NCBI GenBank assembly: GCA_003385635.1
Contig: QQUY01000001.1
Location: 124,001-188,000, forward strand
Direction: 5' to 3'
DNA length: 64,000 bases
From: Acidobacteriota bacterium
GTDB lineage: Bacteria; Acidobacteriota; Blastocatellia; Pyrinomonadales; Pyrinomonadaceae
Both the position numbers and the translations under genes were made by a program. The notes below the pieces were generated by a model. The model made no database searches, had not been told where the DNA came from, and was given only the letters and a program-made list of their open reading frames with translations. Below are positions 44,180-52,846 of the stretch, one piece after another; position 1 is the stretch's first letter; every line of letters begins with the position of its first letter.

Positions 44180-44407
44180 ATGAGTTCCGAGGAGACCAAA
44201 AAGAAAGCCGAAGCTGCTGAAGACGAGGCCGAGCGCTCGCCGAGCGAGCTTCACGAGAAGGTCTGGGCGGTCATTTCGTTCGGCGGCCCGGTCGCGACGG
44301 AACTTACGTTCGATGAGGCGGTTGCCAAAATCGCCGAAGTAGAAGGAAAGGATTTGCCCGGCCTATGCATAGTTTCGAACGACGCCGCAGAAAGGATGAA
44401 AAAGTAA
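44180..44407 (+). CDS. Small acidic protein, unknown
   Basis: A 75-residue protein: a charged helical first part (EETKKKAEAAEDEAERSPSEL), then GGPVATELTFDEAVAKIAEVEGKDLPGL. No domain recognised. It heads a tight four-gene row (next start 14 bp downstream). Cytosolic. Confidence 0.55.
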   Translation: MSSEETKKKAEAAEDEAERSPSELHEKVWAVISFGGPVATELTFDEAVAKIAEVEGKDLPGLCIVSNDAAERMKK

Positions 44408-44420
44408 CTGGGAGCCAATA

Positions 44421-45005
44421 TTGGGTCTCAGGCTGTTCATGAAATTCTGCAGATCACTTCAAAAGGTCATATCAGTGACCAGGTTTGGCTCGATTGCAGT
44501 AGCCATCCTCTTTGTTTACTACTTGCTGGATCGCTTCCTGGAAAACCTGCATTTGATGGCCGACTCCGATCCGTTGAATGATGTACTTATCTTCGAATTC
44601 TGGGTGGGTAAGGCCTTCATACTACTCGTCGCTGCGTCATTTGCCACGCGCGCTCTGGTACTCAGTCTGCTGAAAGGACGGCGGCCGCTGGTTTCCGGAG
44701 CTTCATGGTTACTGAGGTGGGGGATAATAGCCGTTTGGTTCGCTGTGACAATCTACTACCAAGGCGGAACCTACTGGGGTTTAGCGGAGGAGCATCAATG
44801 TTACGACTGCACGATGGCTTTCGTCGGGATCAATTGGCTGAGCACAGCGAACTACCTGCTCATTCTCTATTTGTTTTTCAGCCCGATCGTAAGGATGAGT
44901 GAACTTACTATCGCCGGTTTGATGTTCCTTTACCACAAGGACAGACCGGGGTCGGGGGAAGACGAACTCAATCCTGGAAATATAGAGCCCATCACAGATG
45001 AGTAA
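44421..45005 (+). CDS. Four-helix inner-membrane protein, unknown
   Basis: A 194-residue protein with about four membrane helices (FGSIAVAILFVYYLLDRFL, FWVGKAFILLVAASFATRAL, LLRWGIIAVWFAVTIYYQGG, YLLILYLFFSPIVRM). It contains HQCYDC, a C-x-x-C-like pair near residue 130. TTG 44421 has GGGAG 6 nt ahead; the later ATG (44439) has none. The stop overlaps the yjbQ start by 8 bp (translational coupling likely). Confidence 0.65.
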   Translation: MGLRLFMKFCRSLQKVISVTRFGSIAVAILFVYYLLDRFLENLHLMADSDPLNDVLIFEFWVGKAFILLVAASFATRALVLSLLKGRRPLVSGASWLLRWGIIAVWFAVTIYYQGGTYWGLAEEHQCYDCTMAFVGINWLSTANYLLILYLFFSPIVRMSELTIAGLMFLYHKDRPGSGEDELNPGNIEPITDE

Positions 45006-45393
45006 GACGATCCAGGTAAAATCATCCGACCGCGAACAGCTGGTCGAGATCACGAGTGAGGTCCAGTCTCTTCTCGCAGAGGAGGGCCTTGTCGACGGCG
45101 TCTGTGTTCTCTTCACACACCACACGACCTGCGGGCTGACGATAAACGAGAACGCCGATCCCGACGTAAAGCACGACATCCTGCTTTTCCTTCGCAATAC
45201 GATCCCGCAGTATTACGAAGGTTTCAAGCATTTCGAGCACAACTCCGACGCGCACATCAAATCGTCGCTGATGGGGTCGAGCGTGACTATTCCATTCGAG
45301 AACGGCAAGCTCGCTCTCGGCACCTGGCAGGGGATCTTTCTGTGCGAGTTTGACGGGCCGCGAGAGCGGCAAGTGATCGCCACCTTCATCTAA
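44998..45393 (+). CDS. yjbQ: YjbQ family protein (UPF0047)
   Basis: A 131-residue protein of the UPF0047/secondary thiamine-phosphate synthase family. HHTTCGLTINENADPDVKHDI (about 40-60) with clustered His/Asp/Glu, and HNSDAHIKSSLMG (about 80-93), are the conserved metal-like site. Some members can replace thiE in E. coli, but the natural reaction is unresolved. Coupled to the membrane protein upstream by an 8-bp overlap; the photolyase gene follows after 28 bp. Confidence 0.92.
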   Translation: MSKTIQVKSSDREQLVEITSEVQSLLAEEGLVDGVCVLFTHHTTCGLTINENADPDVKHDILLFLRNTIPQYYEGFKHFEHNSDAHIKSSLMGSSVTIPFENGKLALGTWQGIFLCEFDGPRERQVIATFI

Positions 45394-45421
45394 AATCGAA
45401 TCATTTTCGAACACATTCCCA

Positions 45422-46837
45422 ATGGAAAGGATCAATGAACGGGTTGTAAAGCTCAACGATGCTGATGAGCGTCAGGGAGCCGATTATGTACTGTACTGGA
45501 TGCAGATGTACAAGCGTGCGGACCACAATCACGCGCTGAATTTTGCAATAGAAAAGGCAAATGATCTGGGATTGCCGCTGCTTGTTTATGAAGGACTAAA
45601 GTTCTATTACCCCTGGGCGAGTGACCGGCTGCACACGTTTATTCTTGAAGGCGTCGAAGAGAAGCGCGATGCATTCAAGGACCGCGGAATCAGTTACGTT
45701 TTCTATCTTCAGAAGGATGACGATTCGCCGAAGCAGACGGTTAAAGCAGTCTCCGAAAAGGCCGCCCTGGTAGTTACCGACGACTACCCCTGTTTCATAA
45801 TTCCGGAACACAACAGGGCGATCTGCGAGAAATCGGAGGTCGCTGTTTATGCGGTAGATTCGAACGGCATCATTCCTATGTCAAAGTTCGAGAAGGAGAA
45901 CTACGCCGCCTACACGATCCGGCCGAAGATCAACAAGATCCTCGACGAGTACTTCGTAACGTTTGAAGAGATCGAGATCGGGAACAAGGATGCCGGGATC
46001 GATGCGGACTGCCCTGACACGGACTGTTCGGCTGACAAAATCGAGCACCTGGTTTCCGAGTGCGACATAGACCATTCGGTACCGGCCTCGCTGATCTATA
46101 AAGGCGGCACGGAGAACGCACGGGAACGCCTTAGGAAGTTCGTTGAAGAGATCCTTCCTACCTACGACAAGACGCGAAACAAATGCGAGATCGACGGATC
46201 TTCAAGGCTATCGTCGTATCTTCACTTCGGTTTTCTTTCATCTATTGAAGCGGCTTTGGCAGCCAGGGAGGCCGACGCTCCCGAGGATGCCAAGGACGAA
46301 TTTCTTGAAGAACTGATCGTCCGCCGCGAGCTGTCGTTCAATTTCACGAAATTCAACGACAAATATGATTCTCTGGAGTCTTTGCCTGATTGGGCACGAG
46401 AGACGATGCGTGAGCACGCAGATGATGAACGCGAATATACCTATACGGCGAAGGAGCTAGAGAATGCCGAAACCCACGACGATCTCTGGAATGCGGCCCA
46501 GCGCGAGATCGTCGAGACGGGCGAGATGCACAATTACGTCCGAATGCTTTGGGGCAAGAACGTGATCGCCTGGACGAAAACCTACGAAGAAGCATTCGAT
46601 ACGCTCGTCCATCTGAACAACAAATACGGACTCGACGGGCGCGATCCGAACTCTTATGCAGGCATTCTATGGTGTTTCGGGAAACACGACCGGCCTTGGT
46701 TTGAAAGGGATGTCTTTGGAAAGATGCGTTATATGACCTCGAATAGCACTGGAAAGAAGTTCGGTTCGAAACAATACATCGAGTGGACGAAATCGCTCAA
46801 GGACGATCCCTCGCTTCCTGCGACATACGAAGAGTAG
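45422..46837 (+). CDS. phrB: Class II CPD photolyase
   Basis: A 471-residue flavoprotein that splits cyclobutane pyrimidine dimers in DNA using blue/near-UV light. Class II features: ELIVRRELSFNF, GEMHNYVRMLWGKNVIAW and DGRDPNSYAGILWCFGKHDRPW (FAD-binding and substrate pocket). The N-terminal Rossmann-like antenna domain starts YVLYWMQMYKRADHNHAL. Bacterial class II enzymes are less common than class I but known in several phyla. Last gene of the four-gene row. Suggests exposure to light or UV. Confidence 0.95.
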   Translation: MERINERVVKLNDADERQGADYVLYWMQMYKRADHNHALNFAIEKANDLGLPLLVYEGLKFYYPWASDRLHTFILEGVEEKRDAFKDRGISYVFYLQKDDDSPKQTVKAVSEKAALVVTDDYPCFIIPEHNRAICEKSEVAVYAVDSNGIIPMSKFEKENYAAYTIRPKINKILDEYFVTFEEIEIGNKDAGIDADCPDTDCSADKIEHLVSECDIDHSVPASLIYKGGTENARERLRKFVEEILPTYDKTRNKCEIDGSSRLSSYLHFGFLSSIEAALAAREADAPEDAKDEFLEELIVRRELSFNFTKFNDKYDSLESLPDWARETMREHADDEREYTYTAKELENAETHDDLWNAAQREIVETGEMHNYVRMLWGKNVIAWTKTYEEAFDTLVHLNNKYGLDGRDPNSYAGILWCFGKHDRPWFERDVFGKMRYMTSNSTGKKFGSKQYIEWTKSLKDDPSLPATYEE

Positions 46838-46927
46838 CGGTTTTTGTGACACATTCCCGCGGAGTTGGACGCGTTACTGGTGAAAGGGCCAACTTGGTCC
46901 GAATCCAATAAGGAGACGAATTCCGCA

Positions 46928-47473
46928 ATGTTAAATCATATTTCTATCGCAGTTAACGACACCGAGAACGTCGCGAACGTAATCGCAGAGCTTTGGGGCG
47001 GATACGCTTTTCCGTTCCCGGTATCGGAAAAATCCTGGATCGTTTTTGCAAATGACGGGATCGGCACGGCTGTGGAAGTTACCCCAGCCGACACAATAAT
47101 GGTTCCGGGAGAAGGGTTTCCCCGCGAAGAAGGATTCGATATCACGACCCCAACCGAAGAGTACGAATCGAAGTTTGTTCGTACAAATGATGCGCCTGCA
47201 TATGTCGCGACGCATATGAACATCAATTCGAAACTCTCTGTGGCGGAGATAAAGAAGATCGCGGACCGTGAAGGATGGAGATGCTTCATCGCCAATCGAG
47301 GAGAGGGATTGTTCCAGCTCGTCGAGTTTTGGGTCGAAGACCGCTTCCTGATCGAAGTGATGACACCAGAAATGACCGAGCGGTACATTCAGGTAATGCA
47401 ACCCGAAGGCTATGCAGCCTGGGTAGGTGTTGAGTTGCCGAAGAAGGAAACGCAGCTGGAACTGGCAGCGTAA
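46928..47473 (+). CDS. VOC-family (glyoxalase-like) protein
   Basis: A 181-residue protein. MLNHISIAVNDTENVANVIAELW at the start is the vicinal-oxygen-chelate half-module, with a second module from about residue 95. His4 and a Glu later (FLIEVMTPE) may serve as metal ligands. Substrate unknown. The frame is open to 46865, but the ATG at 46928 has AAGGAGA 8 nt ahead and starts at the conserved block. Confidence 0.75.
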   Translation: MLNHISIAVNDTENVANVIAELWGGYAFPFPVSEKSWIVFANDGIGTAVEVTPADTIMVPGEGFPREEGFDITTPTEEYESKFVRTNDAPAYVATHMNINSKLSVAEIKKIADREGWRCFIANRGEGLFQLVEFWVEDRFLIEVMTPEMTERYIQVMQPEGYAAWVGVELPKKETQLELAA

Positions 47474-47500
47474 CGCTGGACTTCTTTTTGACGATTGAAT

Positions 47501-47636
47501 CAGTTGCCCCCGGCGTCAGCCGGGGGTGACTAGAGTAACAATTCAGTGCCGGGGCTTTAGCCCGAACATTAGCCGGCTGAAGCCGGCAAACGGTTATCGA
47601 GTTCTTCATATCCCCCCGCAAAAGTGGGGGGCAACC
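47501..47636. repeat. 136-bp element with terminal inverted repeats, copy 2
   Basis: Begins CAGTTGCCCC and ends GGGGCAACCG (9 of 10 complementary). It holds CCCCCGGCGTCAGCCGGGGG, AGCCGGCTGAAGCCGGC and CCCCCCGCAAAAGTGGGGGG palindromes. Same design as 41526-41659; internal sequence only partly alike. Confidence 0.82.
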
Positions 47637-47644
47637 GACTCGGA

Positions 47645-48313
47645 TCAGACTTCAAACCTCTCCCAATTACCATTCCAGTCGTATCTCTCAATTCCCCTGA
47701 ACCTTTTCTTGTAGTCGTAAAAGGAATTCCCTTCGTATGCGTAACCGAGATAGTAGAAGGATTTGCCCATGTCCCTCGCCTGTTCTATTTCGAGCAGGAT
47801 CGTGAGAATCCCAAGGCTGCGACTCGAGTACTCAGGATCGAACATCGCATAGATGGCAGAGAAACTCCTGGAGGACTGATCCGCAAAACTTACGGCAACA
47901 AGGTCACCGTCATCATTCCGTACTCGGAACTCAAGGCTTTCACACGGCACCTTGCCCGCCTCGGGATCCAGAAAATGCAATAGCGATCCCGGCCTCATCC
48001 CCTTGAAGCGCTGCTTGTGGATATCGAACAGCCGGTGCTTCTCATCGTCAATGACAGCAGGACCGTACGAGAAATGGAGGTCGCCGTTCTTTCTCAGTAT
48101 TCTGCGCAGACTCTTTGTAAGAGAGAACTCCGCAAGACGTATGCGAAGAGGCATTACTTTTCGGTATTTGTTCTCGTGAAAGGCGATGCTGTACCGGAAG
48201 AAGTACTTGCCGAAGTGGCGCCAGCCGGCAGAGAGGAGTTTGTCGAGATCTTCTGGACGGACCTTCGCGGCGTGAAATTCCTCATTGATGAATGTAAACT
48301 CGCGAGAATCCAT
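47645..48313 (-). CDS. Arginyl/leucyl-tRNA--protein transferase-like protein
   Basis: A 222-residue protein. It resembles the aminoacyl-tRNA-protein transferases (ATE/Bpt), which add Arg or Leu to protein N-termini in the N-degron pathway. Family-type segments: HFGKYFFRYSIAFHENKYRKVMPLRIRL and, in the C-terminal GNAT-like half, KSFYYLGYAYEGNSFYDYKKRF. The Cys-rich N-terminal motif of Bpt is missing and the chain is shorter (222 against about 240). It may be a divergent or reduced member. Terminator of the next upstream gene lies just before its start. Confidence 0.72.
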   Translation of the reverse strand: MDSREFTFINEEFHAAKVRPEDLDKLLSAGWRHFGKYFFRYSIAFHENKYRKVMPLRIRLAEFSLTKSLRRILRKNGDLHFSYGPAVIDDEKHRLFDIHKQRFKGMRPGSLLHFLDPEAGKVPCESLEFRVRNDDGDLVAVSFADQSSRSFSAIYAMFDPEYSSRSLGILTILLEIEQARDMGKSFYYLGYAYEGNSFYDYKKRFRGIERYDWNGNWERFEV

Positions 48314-48343
48314 TTTCCGGATCTGGAAGGCTTAACAGAAGCA

Positions 48344-48380
48344 AGAAAAATGAAAAGGCCCGCACCGGGCGGCACGGGCC
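48344..48380 (-). terminator. Terminator of the bactofilin gene
   Basis: Arms GGCCCGTGCC and GGTGCGGGCC (G-T pairs allowed) around GCCC, then TTTTCATTTTTC on the minus strand, 20 bp after the stop at 48402. Confidence 0.88.
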
Positions 48381-48401
48381 GTGAACTAAAGGTCGCCGTC
48401 G

Positions 48402-49097
48402 CTAGGTCGTAGCCGCATCGGCGTTCTCGTCCTCATCCTCTTCCGCTTCCTCGTCATCGGAATCGTCGGTCGACCCGTACGAATAAGAAGAAGTGCTGTA
48501 CGAACTGCTTGTATCGGTATCGTCATCGGAATCATCTTCACTGTCGGTTTCCGAAGCAGCCGTCGAAGAATAGGAGGAAGTAGTTGTTTCAGCTTCAGCC
48601 GCGGCCGCTTCCTCAAGCTCTTCCATCGCCTTGACCATGCTACAGCTTCCCTCCAGTATGGCGCCGTCTTCGATAATGAGCCGCGGAGTCATGATGTTTC
48701 CGACCACCTTCGCCGTTCTTCCAAGCTCCAGTTTCTGAGTTGCGATCACATCTCCGTTCACGGTTCCGCTGATGGTTGCGGCTGCAACCGATACGTCGGC
48801 ATCGACCTGACCTGTTGAACCTATGATCAGTGTTCCGTCGTCGGATGTCACTTTGCCTGTCAGTTGGCCATCTACTCGGAGCATCGAGTGGAAAGTGGTT
48901 TCACCCGTGAGCACGGTGCCGTGCCCAACAAAACCGTTAAGCCGGCCGTCTTTGATGTCGCGCGCCATTGCTTCACTTTCACTCATAGCTTTTGATGAAC
49001 CGTATTCCTGTTCATAAGAGTAGCCCGATGAAGTGGCTTGTCCGGTGTCAGTGTTCGTTTCGTTGTCGTCTTGCGAGCTTCTGCCCATTCGTATCAT
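48402..49097 (-). CDS. Bactofilin (polymer-forming cytoskeletal protein)
   Basis: A 231-residue protein. The beta-helix core lies at about 55-155 (GHGTVLTGETTFHSMLRVDG, LTGKVTSDDGTLIIG, SGTVNGDVIATQKLELG), as in the bactofilin/DUF583 family that self-assembles at the membrane. Flanks are a polar Ser/Tyr/Gln-rich N-terminus and a long acidic and Ser/Asp-rich C-terminal tail, unusual in length, which may influence assembly or binding. GGAGG lies 9 nt before the ATG. Cell-shape or polarity role by family. Confidence 0.9.
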   Translation of the reverse strand: MIRMGRSSQDDNETNTDTGQATSSGYSYEQEYGSSKAMSESEAMARDIKDGRLNGFVGHGTVLTGETTFHSMLRVDGQLTGKVTSDDGTLIIGSTGQVDADVSVAAATISGTVNGDVIATQKLELGRTAKVVGNIMTPRLIIEDGAILEGSCSMVKAMEELEEAAAAEAETTTSSYSSTAASETDSEDDSDDDTDTSSSYSTSSYSYGSTDDSDDEEAEEDEDENADAATT

Positions 49098-49352
49098 AGC
49101 GGGTAATTCCTCCGGAAAATCTCGACTCTACTTCGGAGAGAGGTGGTCTTTGGGTAACCCCGGGCGAGTCAAATTTGTAGTGACAATCGTGAGTACTGAA
49201 GCACTCCTGGAGTCTTGCAGTAGGACATTCATCATAGTTTAACTTTGTATTGTCTGTCTAGCCTTCTTTGTTCGACCCCGTATGGTCGGCACTCCGGTTG
49301 TTTATCTTGGGCCCGCGTGGCACACTTTAGGTTTTGGGAGGACTGCAAGACC

Positions 49353-50228
49353 TTGTTCGTGGAAAGCAAACTCAAGACTAAACTGCTCAAGAAGATGGGG
49401 CAGGCGATCCGCGACTTCTCTATGATTGAGGAGGGCGACAAGGTGATGGTGTGTCTGTCGGGAGGAAAGGACAGCTACACTATGCTGGACCTGCTTGCGG
49501 ATGTACAGAAGCGGTCTCCCGTGTCATTCGATATCCTGGCGGTCAATCTTGACCAGAAACAGCCGGGCTTCCCAGAGCACGTGCTCCCCGATTTTCTTGA
49601 AGAAAACGGCATCGAGTACCGGATCATTGAAGAAGATACGTACTCGATCGTTACTGAGAAGATCCCTGAAGGCAAGACTTTTTGTTCGCTTTGCTCGAGG
49701 CTACGAAGGGGAATTCTTTATACAGCAGCCGTCGAAGAGAACTGCACCAAGGTCGCGCTCGGTCATCACGCAGACGACATTATAAACACGTTCCTGTTGA
49801 ACCTCTTTTACGTCGGACAATTGAAGGCAATGCCGCCTATCCTCCGTTCTGACGACGGCAGGAATACGGTGATCAGGCCTTTGGCGTACGCGTTCGAGAA
49901 GGATATCGCGAAATACGCCGAGCAGAGGGAGTTCCCGATAATTCCGTGCAATCTTTGCGGATCGCAACCGAACATGAAGCGCGCGAGGATGCGGGAGTTG
50001 GTTAGCGAGCTTTCTAAGGAAATCCCATTTCTCAGAAACTCTATGCTGACCGCGCTATCGAATGTGACCGGTTCCCATCTTCTGGATACGGAACTCTACG
50101 ATTTCGAAAATTTTGCCCCAGCCATCAAGAGCATCCCTCCGGGCCACGGAAGCGTGGAAAGGGAACTCGACCAGGTTTTCGACCACAGCGAGCCGACTCC
50201 CGGTTTGCTATCCAAGATCTCCAATTAG
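49353..50228 (+). CDS. ttcA: TtcA-type tRNA 2-thiolation protein
   Basis: About 291 residues. TtcA makes 2-thiocytidine at position 32 of some tRNAs, using a 4Fe-4S cluster and ATP. The PP-loop [10 protein letters not shown] lies at about 36-45. The two C-x-x-C pairs are CSLC (in [13 protein letters not shown]) and CNLC (in [14 protein letters not shown]), matching the cluster ligands of the family. The frame is open to 49245; TTG 49353 has GGGAGGAC about 10 nt ahead and starts at the conserved region. The 250 bp upstream show no other gene. Confidence 0.92.
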   Translation: MFVESKLKTKLLKKMGQAIRDFSMIEEGDKVMVCLSGGKDSYTMLDLLADVQKRSPVSFDILAVNLDQKQPGFPEHVLPDFLEENGIEYRIIEEDTYSIVTEKIPEGKTFCSLCSRLRRGILYTAAVEENCTKVALGHHADDIINTFLLNLFYVGQLKAMPPILRSDDGRNTVIRPLAYAFEKDIAKYAEQREFPIIPCNLCGSQPNMKRARMRELVSELSKEIPFLRNSMLTALSNVTGSHLLDTELYDFENFAPAIKSIPPGHGSVERELDQVFDHSEPTPGLLSKISN

Positions 50229-50233
50229 TGAGC

Positions 50234-50304
50234 GGACCGCGGGCATCCCTGCCCGCACTATCGAACAAAAGGATACGAAAAGCGGGCAAGGATGCCCGCG
50301 GTCC
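50234..50304. repeat. Long palindrome (GGGCATCC type)
   Basis: A 23-bp arm at 50234-50256 (GGACCGCGGGCATCC...) pairs with 50282-50304 with a single mismatch across a 25-nt spacer. It lies between converging genes ending at 50228 and 50314; it may act as terminator or be a mobile palindrome. Confidence 0.85.
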
Positions 50305-50313
50305 CGGCTACAA

Positions 50314-52746
50314 CTACTCCTTTCCTTCCTTCGCAGAGCCCTCCGAGAACCTGTCGTCAGGTACATCGACGTTATGCCTGATCGACTTGACGGTCGTAAC
50401 CATATCGCCCATCTGGGGATTTGCGTTCACGGTCTTGAATGGGATCATCACCCCGTCAACCTCTCGATAATCGGAATAGGTCTCCGTCACGGGGATCCTC
50501 TGCTGAGAGGTGCTTGAAACGATGACCACCTGCCGTTTCAAGGGCAGGAACGTCTCGGTCGAGATCCAGACCACAAACGGAGAAGCCTTTAATGGCTCGA
50601 TCCTGAGGCGGTAGGCATCGACGACGCCTACTTTTTCGATCTTCTCTGTCTCGGACTTCTTGACCTTTTTCGATACATCCAGATACCCGTAGAAATCTGC
50701 AAAGAACTTAACGTCCTCAAGACGCTGGCCGGTGTACTTCTCTTCAGGACTGAAGCTGTAAAACTCTCCGCCGTCTCCGCCGTTAAAGTAATCCCGGATC
50801 CAACCGATCTTCTTGCCAAGCGCGAAAAGTTCGATTGACGATGAAGTCATGTTCGGAGCTTTCTGGTAAGAGACGCCTTTCGCGGTGACACCCTGGTGGA
50901 TCCAGTTGAGTTCGATCTGCGATTCTCTTGAGCGAAGCCTGCCCCAATTTTCCTTTCCGCCCAAGGCCTCGATCATCTTTGCGTAGACTTCGGGGGCGGG
51001 CATCAGTTCGTCTCTCTTATCATCTGAACCCTTAAGCCTCTTGAACGGAAACTCTCCTTCCGGCTGGACCAAAACGATCCCGGAGATCTCCTTCTTTTCC
51101 CCCCGTACTGCTTTCAATCCGTAGGAATCCGGAAGGTTCGGCGACCTGAAGGAGTCTTCGCCCTTCATTTCGAGCGGATAGGGCGGCTGACCGGTCACGA
51201 CCAAAGAGGTTTTCCCGTCAACTTCCTTGATCTCAACGATCGTCCCTGCTTGTTGATTCGACTCATACTTGCCGATCAACTCTTTTACAGCGTCGCTCTT
51301 TCCGTTCGAGTCTGGCGCAGCCCCTCCTTTTTTCAGTGTGAAGTTGCCCTGCGGCTGTTCAAGCAGTGCCTCGCCATCTTTGAAAGTGATAAAGAACCCA
51401 GCCGGTGCGTTCGAGAGCTTGAACTTCGTCCCTTCGACCTTCTGGAGAATGTAGGTCGGCTGGTCCGGGACCTTCATCACAAGATCGTCTTCTTCAACCG
51501 CGATGACAACGTCGAATCCCGCCTGGGGAAACTTGTAGGTGCCTGCGAATTTTTTGTCCTCTTCCGAGACCGGTCCGCCGGGCTCTGGCAGCTCGTCGAG
51601 TAGGCCCGAGAACACTGTCTGCAGCAGCTCGCCACCGAGCGACGAAGCGGTAACGTTGGTCAGCATCGCAAATCCAACTCCTTCTTCAGGAAGTACGGCC
51701 ACCATCGAGTTAAACCCGTCGATGTTGCCTCCGTGCTGGATCATCTTCTTTCCATTCCATTCCTGAACGAACCAGCCGAGACCATATCCGACCTTTCCGT
51801 CAGGCGAGATCTTCATCTGCGACTTGGTCCATTCTCTAAAGCCGGATTCGGAAACGAGCCGTTTACCATCGACAACTCCGCCTGAGGCGATGAACTTGAG
51901 CCACTTCGCCATATCGTCGGCAGAAGAGTTGATGGATCCTGCCGGCGCGACCTCCTTGATCTCGCGAATGGGAAGTTTCCGGGTTTCCTTCGTGTCGAAA
52001 TTATAGGAATAGCCGAAAGAATAATCGGGCGCCTTTTTCATCTGGTCGACCGACATCGTGCTGTTCTTCATCCCGAGCGGCTCGAAGATCTCTTCCGGAA
52101 CGAATTCCTTCCAAGCCTTGCCCGCGACCTTCGAAACAATCTCACCCGCTGCCGTGTACATTATGTTCTGATACTGGAACTTCTCACGAAGTCCCGCGGT
52201 CGGCTTCGCAACTCCTGCGACCTTTATAAGTTCTTCGCGCGAAAGCTTGCCAGTGATCATTGCCAGATCTGTCCTGTTCAGGCCCGATGAATGCGCGAGC
52301 AGATCTCTTACCTGGATCTTTGAATCGATGTCGGGATCGTTGATCCTGAAGTACGGAAGATATTCTTTCGGCGAGTCGTCAAGCGAGAGCTTGTCTTGGT
52401 CCTGCAGCATAAGGACCGACAGACCGGTAAACGCTTTGGAAGCCGAGCCGATCGCGAACTGGGTCGAAGGCGTTACCGGAACCTTGTTCTCAAAATCCTT
52501 ATAGCCTAAACCTTTTGAGTAGACGACCTTGCCGTCCTTTACTATTGCCAGCGCCATACCGGGGATTCCCAGTTCCTTCCGGCGCTTCTCGGCCTTGGCC
52601 TCGATCATTTCAAGGCGTTTGGCTAGTTCGGAATCGTCCGAACGTTGAGGTGCGAAACTCCCTGCGGCCTGTGCCAGCGGTGCTCCAGCGACCGAGAACA
52701 CAAGGCAGAGGGACAGAATGAACGCTATCGATCTGTTCTTAATCAT
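50314..52746 (-). CDS. Large serine hydrolase (beta-lactamase/PBP4-like) with C-terminal domain
   Basis: An 810-residue exported protein. A signal peptide (AFILSLCLVFSVAGAPLAQA, cleavage near 28) is followed by a class C beta-lactamase-fold domain (about 40-385). Its catalytic SxxK is S101-x-x-K104 in AIGSASKAF, Y-x-N is Tyr192 in FQYQNIMY, and HGG is in MIQHGGNIDG. Next come two or three DUF3471-like strand domains (about 395-590) and a C-terminal LolA-like domain (about 600-810). It is probably a peptidase or esterase rather than a resistance beta-lactamase, by family and size. Located in the periplasm or on the outer surface. Confidence 0.88.
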   Translation of the reverse strand: MIKNRSIAFILSLCLVFSVAGAPLAQAAGSFAPQRSDDSELAKRLEMIEAKAEKRRKELGIPGMALAIVKDGKVVYSKGLGYKDFENKVPVTPSTQFAIGSASKAFTGLSVLMLQDQDKLSLDDSPKEYLPYFRINDPDIDSKIQVRDLLAHSSGLNRTDLAMITGKLSREELIKVAGVAKPTAGLREKFQYQNIMYTAAGEIVSKVAGKAWKEFVPEEIFEPLGMKNSTMSVDQMKKAPDYSFGYSYNFDTKETRKLPIREIKEVAPAGSINSSADDMAKWLKFIASGGVVDGKRLVSESGFREWTKSQMKISPDGKVGYGLGWFVQEWNGKKMIQHGGNIDGFNSMVAVLPEEGVGFAMLTNVTASSLGGELLQTVFSGLLDELPEPGGPVSEEDKKFAGTYKFPQAGFDVVIAVEEDDLVMKVPDQPTYILQKVEGTKFKLSNAPAGFFITFKDGEALLEQPQGNFTLKKGGAAPDSNGKSDAVKELIGKYESNQQAGTIVEIKEVDGKTSLVVTGQPPYPLEMKGEDSFRSPNLPDSYGLKAVRGEKKEISGIVLVQPEGEFPFKRLKGSDDKRDELMPAPEVYAKMIEALGGKENWGRLRSRESQIELNWIHQGVTAKGVSYQKAPNMTSSSIELFALGKKIGWIRDYFNGGDGGEFYSFSPEEKYTGQRLEDVKFFADFYGYLDVSKKVKKSETEKIEKVGVVDAYRLRIEPLKASPFVVWISTETFLPLKRQVVIVSSTSQQRIPVTETYSDYREVDGVMIPFKTVNANPQMGDMVTTVKSIRHNVDVPDDRFSEGSAKEGKE

Positions 52747-52846
52747 CTTTGATCCTTTCTTGTAATAGACGGGAGAAATCAGTGTTCGTGTTCAATACGG
52801 AATACAGGGGTACAAGGTTTGAATTTCCGAGTCGCCGTGGTTCCCA

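Noticed and set aside
50314-52746. A drug-resistance beta-lactamase.
   Set aside because: SxxK, YxN and HGG motifs are present, but the large size and extra domains fit the serine hydrolase/esterase family; no evidence for antibiotic hydrolysis.
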